Shown here: one piece after another, positions 63,337 to 64,000 of the stretch | How positions within the stretch are numbered: the stretch's first letter is position 1 | Layout of the letters: every line of letters starts with the position of its first letter | Assembly: GCA_947382355.1 (NCBI GenBank) | Contig: CANCYR010000007.1 | Location: 21,943-85,942, forward strand | Direction: 5' to 3' | From: an uncultured Lachnospiraceae bacterium | GTDB lineage: Bacteria; Bacillota; Clostridia; Lachnospirales; Lachnospiraceae | DNA: 64,000 nucleotides | Position numbers and translations under genes: made by a program | The notes under the pieces: generated by a model | The model's input: the letters and a program-made list of their open reading frames with translations, nothing else | Databases searched by the model: none | What the model was told of the DNA's origin: nothing

Positions 63337-63948
63337 ATGCCGCGCAGCGTTCAGATTACAAAAGAAAAAATTCTCACAGCGGCATTAGACGTTCTTATCC
63401 GTGAGGGATATTCAGCGGTAAGCATAAAAAGCATTGCGAGAGAATTAAACTGCTCAACACAACCGATTGCATGGCAATTTGGCAATATGGATAACATGAG
63501 GGAAGCCTTGACAAAGGAAGCCGTTACCTACGCAAATCAAAAAATGATGCCTGCTTCGACAAACTGTATAGAGGCATTTTGGCAGATTGGCTATGGATAT
63601 ATCAATTTAGCATTTGATACGCCTAACCTATTCCGTTTTGTATATATGGGTGAAAGCAAAAACTATTGTAGGGGTGGATTTAATTCTATCTTAACAGACA
63701 ATGGGAATGCTGTTTTGATAGATAAATTGTATCAGTATCTTAATATTAGCAAAGAACAGGCGGATATGCTGTTCCAAAGAATGATTGTATATACACATGG
63801 AATTGTATCTTTGGTTGTAGCCGGTGTATTGAATTGTACCAAAGAACAGGTGTATTCAATAGTGAAAGATTTTGGCTCAGATTTACTTTCTCTTACAGGT
63901 ACAGCTTTAGATATAGGGGCTGTTATGTCAAATATAACCGAGGTATAA
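63337..63948 (+). CDS. TetR/AcrR family transcriptional regulator
   Basis: A 203-aa one-component regulator. The N-terminal helix-turn-helix is ITKEKILTAALDVLIREGYSAVSIKSIARELNCSTQPIAWQFGNMDNMREAL (about 6-58), and the rest is the helical ligand-binding and dimer domain. Ligand and targets are unknown; it usually represses itself and a neighbouring transporter or enzyme. I start at ATG 63337 with GGAGG 6 nt upstream and drop the 14-residue extension of the longest frame. A downstream gene probably begins at the end of the window. Confidence 0.88.
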   Translation: MPRSVQITKEKILTAALDVLIREGYSAVSIKSIARELNCSTQPIAWQFGNMDNMREALTKEAVTYANQKMMPASTNCIEAFWQIGYGYINLAFDTPNLFRFVYMGESKNYCRGGFNSILTDNGNAVLIDKLYQYLNISKEQADMLFQRMIVYTHGIVSLVVAGVLNCTKEQVYSIVKDFGSDLLSLTGTALDIGAVMSNITEV

Positions 63949-63954
63949 ATTTTA

Positions 63955-64000
63955 ATGAAAAGGGTTTCTCTTAAAAAGGTAAGAAAGAAAATGCTAATGT
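63955..64000 (+). CDS. Possible start of a downstream gene (cut by window end)
   Basis: An ATG at 63955 opens a frame (M-K-R-V-S-L-K-K-V-R-K-K-M-L-M) that continues to the window edge, 7 nt after the TetR stop. The ribosome site is weak (GAGG about 12 nt upstream). Too short for a family call; a basic start would fit a membrane or ATPase protein. Confidence 0.3.
   Translation, partial: MKRVSLKKVRKKMLM

Noticed and set aside
1..64000. tRNA and rRNA genes
   Set aside because: I looked for cloverleaf landmarks (GTTCGAATC-type arms) and rRNA motifs in the gaps and saw none; a weak tRNA could be missed by eye.

Overview
The window reads as the chromosome of a Gram-positive, spore-forming, low-to-mid G+C anaerobe of the Clostridia, most likely a gut Lachnospiraceae. 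Grounds: a SpoIID-domain protein, a Firmicutes-type T-box in front of pheS, a class B sortase with BspA-type leucine-rich-repeat substrates ending in xPxTGD...PKW, AGGAGG-type ribosome binding sites, 17-bp-spaced promoters, an IS30 relic of the gut-clostridial type and a Cys/Gly-rich small protein. This assignment is inference from family content; no rRNA or other taxonomic marker gene is present.

Layout. 1-6.2 kb: ZIP metal transporter, HAD phosphatase, a probable 6S RNA, a large SpoIID/LytB-domain protein, a YihY membrane protein and a flavin reductase. 6.4-12 kb: T-box-controlled pheS, a tandem-repeat spacer, pheT, then queA. 12.3-13.5 kb: RelB/DinJ-RelE/ParE toxin-antitoxin pair and a PilZ protein. 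13.6-17.2 kb (minus): aroF-tyrA-aroA. 17.7-21.7 kb: an EF-G paralogue with altered GTPase motifs and an unknown membrane protein. 22-30.3 kb: accessory island with two VgrG/gpD-like spike proteins (one broken by an amber codon), a DUF1629/Imm11-like protein, a DUF4280 PAAR-like tip protein, a possible DcrB/Eag-like chaperone, a hydrophobic toxin-like protein and a tandem array of paralogous small membrane proteins (probable immunity proteins) with decayed copies. 30.4-34.5 kb: a two-gene nuclease-helicase defence locus of Hachiman type (HamA-like, then HamB-like with an apparent C-terminal HIRAN domain), next to a dead IS30 transposase. 35.4-39.4 kb: OFA-family MFS transporter and leuS. 39.8-42.1 kb: small unknown genes. 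42.2-50.9 kb: sortase B with two large surface proteins. 51-61.3 kb: an unknown gene, then a run of CHASE2-adenylate cyclase, TIM-barrel isomerase, GAF-HD-GYP, membrane protein, InlB-repeat secreted protein and FecR protein, followed by a subtilisin-like protease. 61.3-64 kb: repeat-rich spacer, methyltransferase, mobile-element-like relics and a TetR regulator.

The most unusual signal not explained by genes is a family of long intergenic inverted repeats. They begin GTAACAGTTC, end GAACTGTTAC, and are flanked by 7-8 bp direct repeats. Their arms pair almost perfectly within a copy but differ completely between most copies. I find three complete copies, one half copy and one short copy that was itself interrupted by a different inverted-repeat element with its own 8-bp target duplication. 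A separate long palindrome with tandem 35-bp repeats lies near 61.4 kb, and a 40-bp palindromic tandem array separates pheS from pheT.

Functional themes: aminoacyl-tRNA and aromatic amino acid metabolism (pheS, pheT, leuS, aroF, tyrA, aroA), cell-surface display (sortase cluster), nucleotide signalling (cyclase, HD-GYP, PilZ), and conflict systems (toxin-antitoxin, effector/immunity island, Hachiman-like defence). All functions rest on reading motifs by eye; no database search was run.
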